A program made the position numbers and the translations under genes. The notes under the pieces were generated by a model, which saw nothing but the letters and a program-made list of their open reading frames with translations, did not search any database and was not told the DNA's origin. A stretch of 6,040 bases of DNA from Candidatus Bathyarchaeota archaeon (lineage in GTDB: Archaea > Thermoproteota > Bathyarchaeia > TCS64). The stretch covers positions 1-6,040 of the forward strand of contig JABXKY010000117.1 of assembly GCA_013619005.1 (NCBI GenBank), in the 5' to 3' direction. This document shows, one piece after another, positions 1 to 5,480 of the stretch. Every line of letters starts with the position of its first letter. Within the stretch, counting starts at the first letter, position 1.

Positions 1-49
1 CGTATAATCATGAAACAAGGAATAATAAATAGGTTTGGGGTGAAATTTG

Positions 50-136
50 TGGCGCAGGGAATGGGATTCGAACCCATGGTCCCGTAAGGGAACCAGTTTT
101 CAAGACTGGCGCCGTAGGCCACTTGGCTACCCCTGC
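50..136 (-). tRNA. tRNA-Ser (anticodon UGA), CCA encoded
   Basis: Folds by eye into a complete 87-base class II tRNA on the minus strand. The 7-bp acceptor stem pairs 136-130 with 60-54 and has one terminal G-T pair. The D-stem is GCC/GGC. The anticodon stem CCAGT/ACTGG (109-105 with 97-93) encloses loop CTTGAAA, giving anticodon TGA at 102-100. The variable arm is long (TCCC-TTAC-GGGA), as expected for serine. The T arm is ATGGG-TTCGAAT-CCCAT. Discriminator is G73 (position 53), the archaeal/eukaryotic serine identity base, followed by a genomically encoded CCA (52-50). No intron is visible. It decodes UCA and probably other UCN serine codons. It lies 36 bases beyond the rusA stop on the same strand, with its own possible TATA element in the gap. 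Confidence 0.97.
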
Positions 137-161
137 ACTAGGCAACAATGAAAGCCGCCCC

Positions 162-170
162 CATCTAAAA
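162..170 (-). promoter_or_regulatory. possible TATA element of tRNA-Ser
   Basis: On the minus strand this reads TTTTAGATG, centred about 30 bases upstream of the tRNA 5' end (136), which is where an archaeal TATA box would sit. It falls just past the rusA stop codon (173-175). The match to the archaeal consensus is only fair, so read-through from rusA followed by processing is an alternative. Confidence 0.35.
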
Positions 171-172
171 CC

Positions 173-598
173 TTATCGATTCAGAAAACCCTCAAGGCTC
201 ACCTGGTTCCGCAGCGCCGAGACAACCACTTCAACCCGGGGCTCACCGGTGATGATGTACCGCTTCACCGCGCTCTTCACCACCACCTGCTTGTCATCCA
301 TATAGGCTACCTCGTTCAAGCCGTCAAGAAACGCCTTCTCAAGGTTATCCAGGTCCGGCGTCGTCATCACGTAGTTGTCCTTCTTCCTGCTCTTAGGCCT
401 CTTCATAAAGAAAGCCAGGCTCAGCGCCACAGGGCCGTTGAAGGGCTCAGGGAAATGCCTCGAGGCCTCCGCCTTCACCACCTTCTCCCACGCCACCACC
501 TTCTTGGGCGTAAAACTCCAGGTCCTGCCCCCCTTCCTCACGGTCCTGGCCCTGGCCTTGGGAACAGGGTCCCCCACAACGGTGAAGCTAACCCTCAT
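173..598 (-). CDS. rusA: RusA-family Holliday junction resolvase
   Basis: Encodes 141 residues, the usual size of RusA, a dimeric endonuclease that cuts Holliday junctions. Seen in the sequence: an N-terminal strand with GDPVPKARAR (residues about 9-18), then the signature PDLDN at 81-85, with acidic residues D82 and D84, K88 four residues after D84, and YMDDKQVV with D101/D102. These correspond to the catalytic Asp residues and Lys of E. coli RusA (D70, D72, K76, D91). The start is the ATG at 598, because the family similarity begins directly there. An upstream in-frame GTG at 661 overlaps the tatD stop (TAGTG) and would add 21 residues with no family likeness, though it would allow translational coupling. 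No separate promoter is seen, so it is probably co-transcribed with tatD. RusA is best known from bacteria and phages, while archaea generally use Hjc. By eye this gene is more GC-rich than the genes right of 1778. Confidence 0.9.
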   Translation of the reverse strand: MRVSFTVVGDPVPKARARTVRKGGRTWSFTPKKVVAWEKVVKAEASRHFPEPFNGPVALSLAFFMKRPKSRKKDNYVMTTPDLDNLEKAFLDGLNEVAYMDDKQVVVKSAVKRYIITGEPRVEVVVSALRNQVSLEGFLNR

Positions 599-660
599 AC
601 CCCGCAATACCCGCCCACACGCTAAGAGTCTTGTCCCACCGTACACGTATTGTCTAAGCA

Positions 661-1416
661 CTAAGGCAGTCTGAACAGCATCTCGGCGTTCCTAGTCGTC
701 ACCCTGGAAACCTCACTTGGATCCATCTCCTTGAGCTCCGCGAGGGCATCCACCACCAGTTTAATGTCCACGGGAGTGCTCCTCCGGCCCAAGTTCCTCA
801 GGTAAACCGGGCTGTCCGTCTCCACCAAGACCCGCTCAATGGGGGTCTCCTCCATGACGGCCATTGCACCCTTGCTGTACGCGACGCTGGGGGTTGCTGA
901 GACATAGAAGCCCGCGTCCAATATGCCCCTCAAGGTATTGATCGGCCCGTCGTACCAGTGGAACACTCCCTCAACACCGGCCCCAGTGGCCAACTCCAGC
1001 GAGTCCCTGTACGCAGACCTGCTATGGATAGAAACAGGAAGATCATACTCGGATGCAACGTTAAGGAAACGGGAGAAGACTTCCCTCATCCTAGCACGCA
1101 CGTCCTTGGGCTTTGCGAACGGGTACGCGTAATCAAGACCTATCTCGCCTACAGCGACGCACCCATCCAGGTTCTCCCTGAGATAAGCGACTGTGGCATC
1201 GATATCCTCCTTCAATACCTCGGATGGATGCACCCCCAAGGCAGGGTAAAGGTAATCGGGATACTTCCGGGCTAGCTGCTTAGCCACCTTGCTTGATTCA
1301 AGGCTGCCTCCTACACAGATTACGGCATCAACGCCCGAGTCCCTTGAACGCTGAACAACCGCACCGGGATCATCAAAGCTCTCCATGTGCACATGGGAGT
1401 CAATGAGACGCCTCAT
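661..1416 (-). CDS. tatD: TatD-family metal-dependent hydrolase / DNase
   Basis: Encodes 251 residues, the normal length for TatD, a cytoplasmic TIM-barrel metallohydrolase of the amidohydrolase superfamily. Members studied act as metal-dependent DNases, often 3'-5' exonucleases. The metal ligands are visible in order: DSHVHME (D6, H8, H10), GVHP (61-64), GEIGLDY (E91), SIHSR (H131), FHWYDG (H153) and VETDSPV (D201). All expected ligands are present, so it should be active. The start is the ATG at 1416, four bases after the stop of the upstream membrane-protein gene. Its own stop touches the 5' extension of rusA. This spacing implies one leftward transcript of three genes. The exact substrate cannot be told from sequence; pairing with a resolvase favours a DNA-repair role, which is an inference. 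Confidence 0.95.
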   Translation of the reverse strand: MRRLIDSHVHMESFDDPGAVVQRSRDSGVDAVICVGGSLESSKVAKQLARKYPDYLYPALGVHPSEVLKEDIDATVAYLRENLDGCVAVGEIGLDYAYPFAKPKDVRARMREVFSRFLNVASEYDLPVSIHSRSAYRDSLELATGAGVEGVFHWYDGPINTLRGILDAGFYVSATPSVAYSKGAMAVMEETPIERVLVETDSPVYLRNLGRRSTPVDIKLVVDALAELKEMDPSEVSRVTTRNAEMLFRLP

Positions 1417-1420
1417 TGCT

Positions 1421-1729
1421 TTAACCGTCTATCTTCTCGATGCTGATAATGACGGTCGCAACATTCCGCGACCTGCTCTGATAAGTAATTCTGTAGGTGG
1501 CGTCAAGTTCAATTTCATGGCTTCCAGGCAGTTTGATTTTGCCTTCACCATAACTCAAGATAAATGTGATACCTCCTTCGCTCTCCCAAACATCGAAAAC
1601 CTTGCCCTCCCAGACATGGATTGGTGGGTTGAGGTAGATAAAAGCCGATGAGATGAAGACAACGCCGACAAGAACAAGACCAGCTATCAACGCGATGCGC
1701 TCTTTCCCATCCATCTCACTGAGGTTCAT
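1421..1729 (-). CDS. small membrane-anchored protein of unknown function
   Basis: Encodes 102 residues that I do not recognise. Residues 1-11 are polar. Residues about 12-33 are a strong hydrophobic segment, best read as a single transmembrane anchor because no signal-peptidase site is evident. Residues about 38-102 look like a small beta-rich domain, with alternating strands such as VWEGKVFDVWE, GITFILSYGEGKIKL, ATYRITY and ATVIISIEKI. This suggests an OB-like or other small barrel exposed outside the membrane, which is inference. The start is the ATG at 1729: a TATA-like element lies 25-34 bases upstream, giving a nearly leaderless mRNA. GAGGTG about 12 bases before the ATG could serve as a distant ribosome site if the leader is longer. 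It is the first gene of the probable unit with tatD and rusA. An alternative start is Met6. Confidence 0.78.
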   Translation of the reverse strand: MNLSEMDGKERIALIAGLVLVGVVFISSAFIYLNPPIHVWEGKVFDVWESEGGITFILSYGEGKIKLPGSHEIELDATYRITYQSRSRNVATVIISIEKIDG

Positions 1730-1752
1730 ATATCACATTTCCACCTCGCCGC

Positions 1753-1763
1753 ATTATTAAATT
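1753..1763 (-). promoter_or_regulatory. TATA box of the membrane protein-tatD-rusA unit
   Basis: On the minus strand the stretch reads AATTTAATAAT, a good archaeal TATA-box match. Its centre is about 29 bases before the ATG at 1729, so transcription should begin within a few bases of the start codon. It lies in the 48-base gap between the preceding gene's stop (1778) and this start. Confidence 0.5.
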
Positions 1764-1777
1764 CACCGATAAGACGA

Positions 1778-2809
1778 CTAGATGAAGTTTATCAGAATAA
1801 AACTGAGAACAGCCACCACAGCTTGAAGTCCAATAAGAATTATCGTTACCTGAGGCTCAGTGAAATCCCCCATATTCATCACAAGATGAGTCAGCCCCCG
1901 GATCTTGTTATCTCTAGGTTTGACGGTTCCATTAGCCTGCAGTTCACCATAGCTCTCCGCCTCGAACCGGGAGGCGGCTTTAAGGAAAGCCTCAACGATA
2001 TACGGCGCGAAACAGAGGATAGCGAACTTCTCCATGTTCCCTATGATTGCTACGCTGGAGTAAACTGCCCCAATAGTGTAGTTTAAGTCCCCCGGGAAAA
2101 CATCGGCGGGATACCAGTTATATCGCAGGAACCCGAGTAGAGCGAAGGAAAAGCATAACGCGATCATTGCGGCGTTAAACTGGCCTTGCTGGTACGCATA
2201 TAATCCGATCGCAAGATGGAGAACATAGCCCATCCCGGCTTCCAACCCGTTAAAGCCGGCGAGAAAGTTGGTGGCGTTACTGCAGCATAAAACCGCGACG
2301 GGGACAAGTAACAGTGGGTACAATAACCCGAACTCAACCCTTCCAACAAACGGGATGCTCATATGACTAACTCCTGCGTTTACGGCCATCAATGGAACGG
2401 CAGCTGGTAATGGAATAAAGAAGTAGAGCCACCGAGGGATCCCGATTTTCTTGAATTTTTCGAACTCACCCTCACCCTCCCTCTCCTTTGAAAGGGCTGT
2501 TAGGGTATCAAACATCCCGATCAATGTGATGATGAGCACCGTGCTCAGGGTCGCCAGTATATAGACTAATCCATTCAACCTAGGAGGTATGAATATCTCT
2601 ATCCCAATATAATAGAAAACACCCAGAAGGAACCCCGTAACTACACCGGGGCCTCCCATATCGGCGACTGGTTTTTTTTCCTCTTTCATAATGTCGGTGC
2701 CCACAACCCCGATGGACTTCATGAACCGATTAAAGACCGGGACCAGGACGTAAGTAATAGCGAAGCTGAACGAGACCGCGCCGATGAGAGAGTACGGGAT
2801 GCTGTTCAT
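1778..2809 (-). CDS. UDP-GlcNAc:dolichyl-phosphate GlcNAc-1-phosphate transferase (Alg7/AglH type)
   Basis: A polytopic membrane enzyme of the PNPT / glycosyltransferase-4 family. It moves a sugar-1-phosphate, probably GlcNAc-1-P, from a UDP-sugar to dolichyl phosphate, the first step in building the N-glycan donor. From the ATG at 2809 it has 343 residues and about ten hydrophobic segments. Motifs in this numbering are DMGGPG (50-55), GMFDTLTALSK (98-108, with the family Asp at 101), NATNFLAGFNGLEAG (178-192), the Alg7-type NWYPADVFPGD (231-241, Asp 241) and RGLTH (304-308). NGLEAG and YPADVFPGD match the eukaryotic/archaeal Alg7 branch better than bacterial MraY/WecA. An in-frame ATG at 2878 would add 23 mostly polar residues and leave only six bases to the divergent neighbour. 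I prefer 2809 because the first membrane helix begins just after it and a TATA-like element fits. The donor sugar could differ from GlcNAc. Confidence 0.92.
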   Translation of the reverse strand: MNSIPYSLIGAVSFSFAITYVLVPVFNRFMKSIGVVGTDIMKEEKKPVADMGGPGVVTGFLLGVFYYIGIEIFIPPRLNGLVYILATLSTVLIITLIGMFDTLTALSKEREGEGEFEKFKKIGIPRWLYFFIPLPAAVPLMAVNAGVSHMSIPFVGRVEFGLLYPLLLVPVAVLCCSNATNFLAGFNGLEAGMGYVLHLAIGLYAYQQGQFNAAMIALCFSFALLGFLRYNWYPADVFPGDLNYTIGAVYSSVAIIGNMEKFAILCFAPYIVEAFLKAASRFEAESYGELQANGTVKPRDNKIRGLTHLVMNMGDFTEPQVTIILIGLQAVVAVLSFILINFI

Positions 2810-2832
2810 GATTAGAGAGAATTCCGCCCAGC

Positions 2833-2844
2833 GGTTTATGAAAC
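2833..2844 (-). promoter_or_regulatory. possible TATA element of the Alg7-like gene
   Basis: On the minus strand this reads GTTTCATAAACC, centred about 29 bases before the ATG at 2809, which suits a leaderless transcript from that start. It would lie inside the coding region if the gene began at 2878. Confidence 0.35.
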
Positions 2845-2853
2845 TACCCCCAA

Positions 2854-2862
2854 GGTTTATCC
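2854..2862 (+). promoter_or_regulatory. possible TATA element of the radical SAM gene
   Basis: GGTTTATCC is centred about 27 bases upstream of the GTG at 2885, the spacing expected for a leaderless archaeal mRNA. No Shine-Dalgarno site is placed at a normal distance; the nearest purine run, AAAGGGG, is 16 or more bases away. Confidence 0.4.
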
Positions 2863-2884
2863 AAAGGGGTTCATCCATAGCCTC

Positions 2885-4474
2885 GTGAAGCCCCTAATCG
2901 TGGATACGTTGGCGTCTGGAAAGGGAACGAGGCTCACAACACTCGATGTAATAGGTGCAGGACCGCGAACCGTGGCGGGAGTCCTTGAGAAACTCGGCAT
3001 AGATCCCATAATCACGCCCGTTGAAAGGTTCTTAAAAGGGAAAATTGAGGTTCAGAATTATGATGTCATTCTGATCAGCGGCATGACTTCTGACATCCCC
3101 GCAATGGGGAAAACTATCAGAAAATGGCGCAAGGAAAACAAGGGTAGCGTGATTATCGGTGGACCAGCAAGCTCGGAGCCTGAAAGAGTGCTGAAAAAGA
3201 TTGGGGCTGATATCGCGATAACGGGAGAGGGCGAGAAAACTCTCTCCGAGCTCGTTGAGTTGGGCGCACTTCATGGCTCCACAGAGGGACTAGACGAGGT
3301 TCTCGGGATTAGCTACAGGGTAAAAAAGAGAGTAACTATCAACCCAATGCGTCCAGTTCAATCAAGAGAGGTGTTTAAAGAATACCAGGCATCAACGGAC
3401 ACCATCAAGGGATATGGGTTGTACAAGTCCGCAAGGGTCTATGTTGAGGCGGTAAGGGGCTGCAGCAACTATCACAGGGCAAGGATAGGCCCAATAGGGG
3501 ATAGTTGTACGTTCTGTGAGCAGTGCACAGAGTCTGGGCTGAAAGAGAGGTACGATTGCCCAGTGGGTATTCCCCCAGGATGCGGTTACTGCAGCGTCCC
3601 GAGCCTGTACGGCCCCCCGAAGAGCAGGCCAATGGAGATAATTATAGATGAGGCACGGAGGTTGTTGGACCTCGGTGTTCATAGGCTGGTCCTCAGTGCC
3701 CCGGGTTTCCTGGATTATGGAAGGGAATTGCTCGTTGAGCCGGATCCATTAACGGACCCAAGGAAACCCGAGCCCAACTACGAGGAAGTAGAGGAACTTC
3801 TCTCTGGGTTGACGGGACTTCCTCAAATGGAAAAAGGGGTAGCATCGTTAATGATCGAGAACATCAAGGCATCTCTTGTAACTAAGAGGGCAGCCAATGT
3901 TCTAGGGAAGTACCTCAATGACACACCGGTTAGCGTGGGCTTCGAGACGGGGTCAGATAGCCACAGTGTACAATTGGGGAGACCGGACACTCCATCAGAG
4001 ACTCTTATTTCGCTGAGGAGACTCAAGGAAGCGGGGATGAAGCCCTATGTCTACTTCATCCACGGATTACCAGGCCAAAACGAAGAGACGGCCCGCGAGA
4101 CAGTGGATATGATTTACAAGAGTGCAAAACTTGGTGCCGACAGGGTGATCCTTTATAGGTTCATGAGCCTTCCCGCTTCTACGTTTAGCAGTTACCCCTC
4201 AGGACCACCAGCTGTTCACGACCCAAACAGCAAGATCATTTACGATGCGGCCCAGAGAGCAAACCTTGGGAGCAAGGAAGAGCTTATCGGACAGACCATG
4301 AAAGTTGTGGTGGCGAACCAGTATAACCGGAACCGCCGGTTCTGGGTTACATACCCTATGCTTCATGGGCCAGTAGTGTTGTTAGAGGGAGTGAATTTCG
4401 ATCAGGGAGATGTAGTTACTGTGAGAATAACAGATGTTGCTAACGAGAGGATGGTCTACGGTCAACTAGTCTAG
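2885..4474 (+). CDS. radical SAM protein with B12-binding-like and TRAM domains
   Basis: Encodes 529 residues. Residues 1-125 resemble the cobalamin-binding fold that precedes many radical SAM domains (VILISGMTSDIP, SVIIGGPASSEPE, GADIAITGEGEKTL), but I see no DxHxxG histidine, so cobalamin would bind base-off or not at all. The radical SAM core spans about 185-430. It has RGC at 191-193, GCGYCSVPSLYG from 232, GFETGSD (352-358) and FIHGLPGQNEET (391-402). Between RGC and GCGYC lies a block with C208, C211, C214 and C225, so seven cysteines occur within 44 residues. The C-terminal 65 residues fit a TRAM domain (GPVVLLEG, GDVVTVRITD, YGQLV), usually an RNA-binding module in MiaB/RimO-type methylthiotransferases and TrmA-type enzymes. 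A role in RNA or ribosome modification is therefore an inference; the substrate is unknown. The GTG start places the domain's first strand (KPLIVDTL) right at the N-terminus. Confidence 0.92.
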   Translation: MKPLIVDTLASGKGTRLTTLDVIGAGPRTVAGVLEKLGIDPIITPVERFLKGKIEVQNYDVILISGMTSDIPAMGKTIRKWRKENKGSVIIGGPASSEPERVLKKIGADIAITGEGEKTLSELVELGALHGSTEGLDEVLGISYRVKKRVTINPMRPVQSREVFKEYQASTDTIKGYGLYKSARVYVEAVRGCSNYHRARIGPIGDSCTFCEQCTESGLKERYDCPVGIPPGCGYCSVPSLYGPPKSRPMEIIIDEARRLLDLGVHRLVLSAPGFLDYGRELLVEPDPLTDPRKPEPNYEEVEELLSGLTGLPQMEKGVASLMIENIKASLVTKRAANVLGKYLNDTPVSVGFETGSDSHSVQLGRPDTPSETLISLRRLKEAGMKPYVYFIHGLPGQNEETARETVDMIYKSAKLGADRVILYRFMSLPASTFSSYPSGPPAVHDPNSKIIYDAAQRANLGSKEELIGQTMKVVVANQYNRNRRFWVTYPMLHGPVVLLEGVNFDQGDVVTVRITDVANERMVYGQLV

Positions 4475-4623
4475 TTTGGTTGACTCGAATTAGAAATCCG
4501 TAGTACTATCAAATAAGCCGTTATTCGCCATCAAAGATGCATGATACAAATGCCTCGCCTTTTATTGATTCTAAGATGAAAATGTTTTCAACCCTAAGGA
4601 AGCGACGTACAACGATGAGGGTT

Positions 4624-4639
4624 TATCACATATGGGATA
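4624..4639. repeat. imperfect 16-bp palindrome, possible regulator site
   Basis: TATCACATATGGGATA is symmetric about its centre (TATC-n-CATATG-n-GATA), with one mismatched pair at positions 5 and 12 of the 16. It sits about 105 bases upstream of the rpoP start. Dyads of this size are typical of dimeric DNA-binding regulators, but chance is possible in AT-rich sequence. Confidence 0.3.
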
Positions 4640-4701
4640 TTGATCACTTTTTATCTGGCGATTATCGATGAGTGTTAAGATACGGTATAGAAAGCGATGC
4701 G

Positions 4702-4708
4702 TTTTAAA
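4702..4708 (+). promoter_or_regulatory. TATA box of rpoP-rpoH
   Basis: TTTTAAA is centred about 36 bases before the rpoP ATG, predicting a start of transcription near 4731 and a leader of about 10 bases. No strong Shine-Dalgarno match precedes the ATG. Confidence 0.45.
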
Positions 4709-4740
4709 GAGAGCGTATTGAGTAATCTTAGGCGTTTAAT

Positions 4741-4929
4741 ATGTCCACTGAAGAGAACGGCGTTGAAACGATGAACCAGGAAGGCCCTGTTTACGAGTGT
4801 GTAAAGTGTGCCAGAAGGGTTCCGCATAAGGACCTCCAGAGATATATCAGCTTCAGGTGCCCTTACTGTGGATACAGGATATTCAGGAAGGTGCGTGCGC
4901 CCATAGTAAAGAGGGTTAAGGCGAGATAG
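4741..4929 (+). CDS. rpoP: DNA-directed RNA polymerase subunit P (Rpo12/RpoP)
   Basis: Encodes 62 residues. This is the small zinc-binding polymerase subunit corresponding to eukaryotic RPB12 (Rpc10), which helps assemble the Rpo3-Rpo10-Rpo11 platform. The zinc ribbon has C20-x2-C23 (YECVKC) and C40-x2-C43 (CPYCGYRI), followed by the basic family tail VRAPIVKRVKAR. Residues 1-16 are an acidic, probably disordered extension. Many archaeal RpoP proteins are about 45-50 residues, so Met11 (4771) is an alternative start, but 4741 suits the TATA position better. The rpoH start follows two bases after its TAG stop. The rpl37ae gene often found upstream of rpoP in archaea is absent here. Confidence 0.95.
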   Translation: MSTEENGVETMNQEGPVYECVKCARRVPHKDLQRYISFRCPYCGYRIFRKVRAPIVKRVKAR

Positions 4930-4931
4930 AT

Positions 4932-5480
4932 ATGGCATCAATGGATAAGGCGCATACGCTTGAGGAGAAGAGGGCGGCACTCATCATAAAGTACCGTAAC
5001 TTAAAAGTTGAGAGCGTTGAGAAGGAGGAGGACAGGCTTGTGTACCACCTTACCAGGGGAGATGAAACGTACCTCATGCATATCCTCTTGGACAAGAAGA
5101 CCATCGGAATCGCATTTATCAGGGAACTTAGGGATCAGGTTGAGGCAGGGGAAGTTACCGGTGGGATTATCGTTGCTGATGGCAAGTACACTTACAGCGC
5201 CAGGAGTAACGCCCCCGAGATGTCAATCGAGCTTGTTCCCAAAAGTCTGCCCACTTTTGACGTATTCGAGCACGCGTATGTTCCGCTCCATGAGATTCTT
5301 TCGGATGAGGAGAGGAAGGAGATCAGTGAAAAGTTCCACGCTGAGCCGTTCCAGTTCCCATGGATCAGGAGCACGGACCCCATATCGATTATTCTAGGTG
5401 CAAGGCCAGGTAATGTACTGAGGGTCACCCATGACAGCGAGACAGCGGGCAAGTACTTGAGTTACCGCTACGTGGTTTAA
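4932..5480 (+). CDS. rpoH: DNA-directed RNA polymerase subunit H (Rpo5/RpoH), long form with RPB5 N-terminal-like domain
   Basis: Encodes 182 residues. Residues about 108-182 are the conserved Rpb5/RpoH assembly domain: FDVFEHAYVPLHEILS, a charged helix (DEERKEISEKF), DPISIILGARPGNVLRV and the hallmark ending SETAGKYLSYRYVV. Archaeal RpoH is normally just this part, about 75-85 residues. Here residues 1-107 form an extra domain that resembles the eukaryotic RPB5 N-terminal jaw domain in length and position. Its segment 77-104 (GGIIVADGKYTYSARSNA, then SIELV) is also reminiscent of the late strands of Mrr-type restriction-endonuclease folds; no ExK catalytic motif is evident, so nuclease activity is unlikely. 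The ATG at 4932, two bases after rpoP, implies a two-gene transcript. The usual archaeal partner rpoB does not follow. The stop overlaps that of a convergent gene. Confidence 0.95.
   Translation: MASMDKAHTLEEKRAALIIKYRNLKVESVEKEEDRLVYHLTRGDETYLMHILLDKKTIGIAFIRELRDQVEAGEVTGGIIVADGKYTYSARSNAPEMSIELVPKSLPTFDVFEHAYVPLHEILSDEERKEISEKFHAEPFQFPWIRSTDPISIILGARPGNVLRVTHDSETAGKYLSYRYVV

Larger units (their letters stand above)
4475..4740. other. 266-base AT-rich intergenic region
   Basis: No convincing gene is seen here. It separates the radical SAM gene from rpoP. A short T-rich stretch (TTTTATT, 4560-4566) could end the upstream transcript. The only clear structures are an imperfect palindrome at 4624-4639 and the rpoP TATA element at 4702-4708. 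No riboswitch-like or tRNA-like fold is apparent by eye. Confidence 0.6.

Noticed and set aside
50..598. Integrated element using the tRNA-Ser 3' end as attachment site, suggested by the adjacent RusA gene
   Set aside because: No integrase, no direct repeat of the tRNA 3' end elsewhere in the window and no viral genes are seen; rusA also lies on the 5' side of the tRNA.
375..674. 99-residue plus-strand frame opposite rusA
   Set aside because: It overlaps a gene with clear catalytic motifs and its translation shows only low-complexity antisense sequence.
958..1275. Plus-strand frames opposite tatD
   Set aside because: These are shadows of the well-conserved TatD reading frame with no family features of their own.
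4326..4342. Inverted repeat around AACCGGAACCGCCGGTT inside the radical SAM gene, considered as a hairpin or terminator
   Set aside because: It lies in conserved coding sequence well before the stop and is explained by runs of Asn/Arg codons.
4576..4671. 31-codon plus-strand frame in the intergenic region (begins MKMFSTLRKRRTTM)
   Set aside because: It is short, has no ribosome site or correctly spaced TATA box, and shows no recognisable motif; such frames arise by chance in 266 bases.
4600..4680. Possible C/D-box small RNA, because CGATGAG occurs twice
   Set aside because: Neither copy is a proper RTGATGA box C and no CTGA box D lies at the right distance.
5008..5397. 129-residue plus-strand frame overlapping rpoH
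   Set aside because: It is a Ser/Arg-rich alternate frame of the clearly conserved rpoH and lacks any motif.
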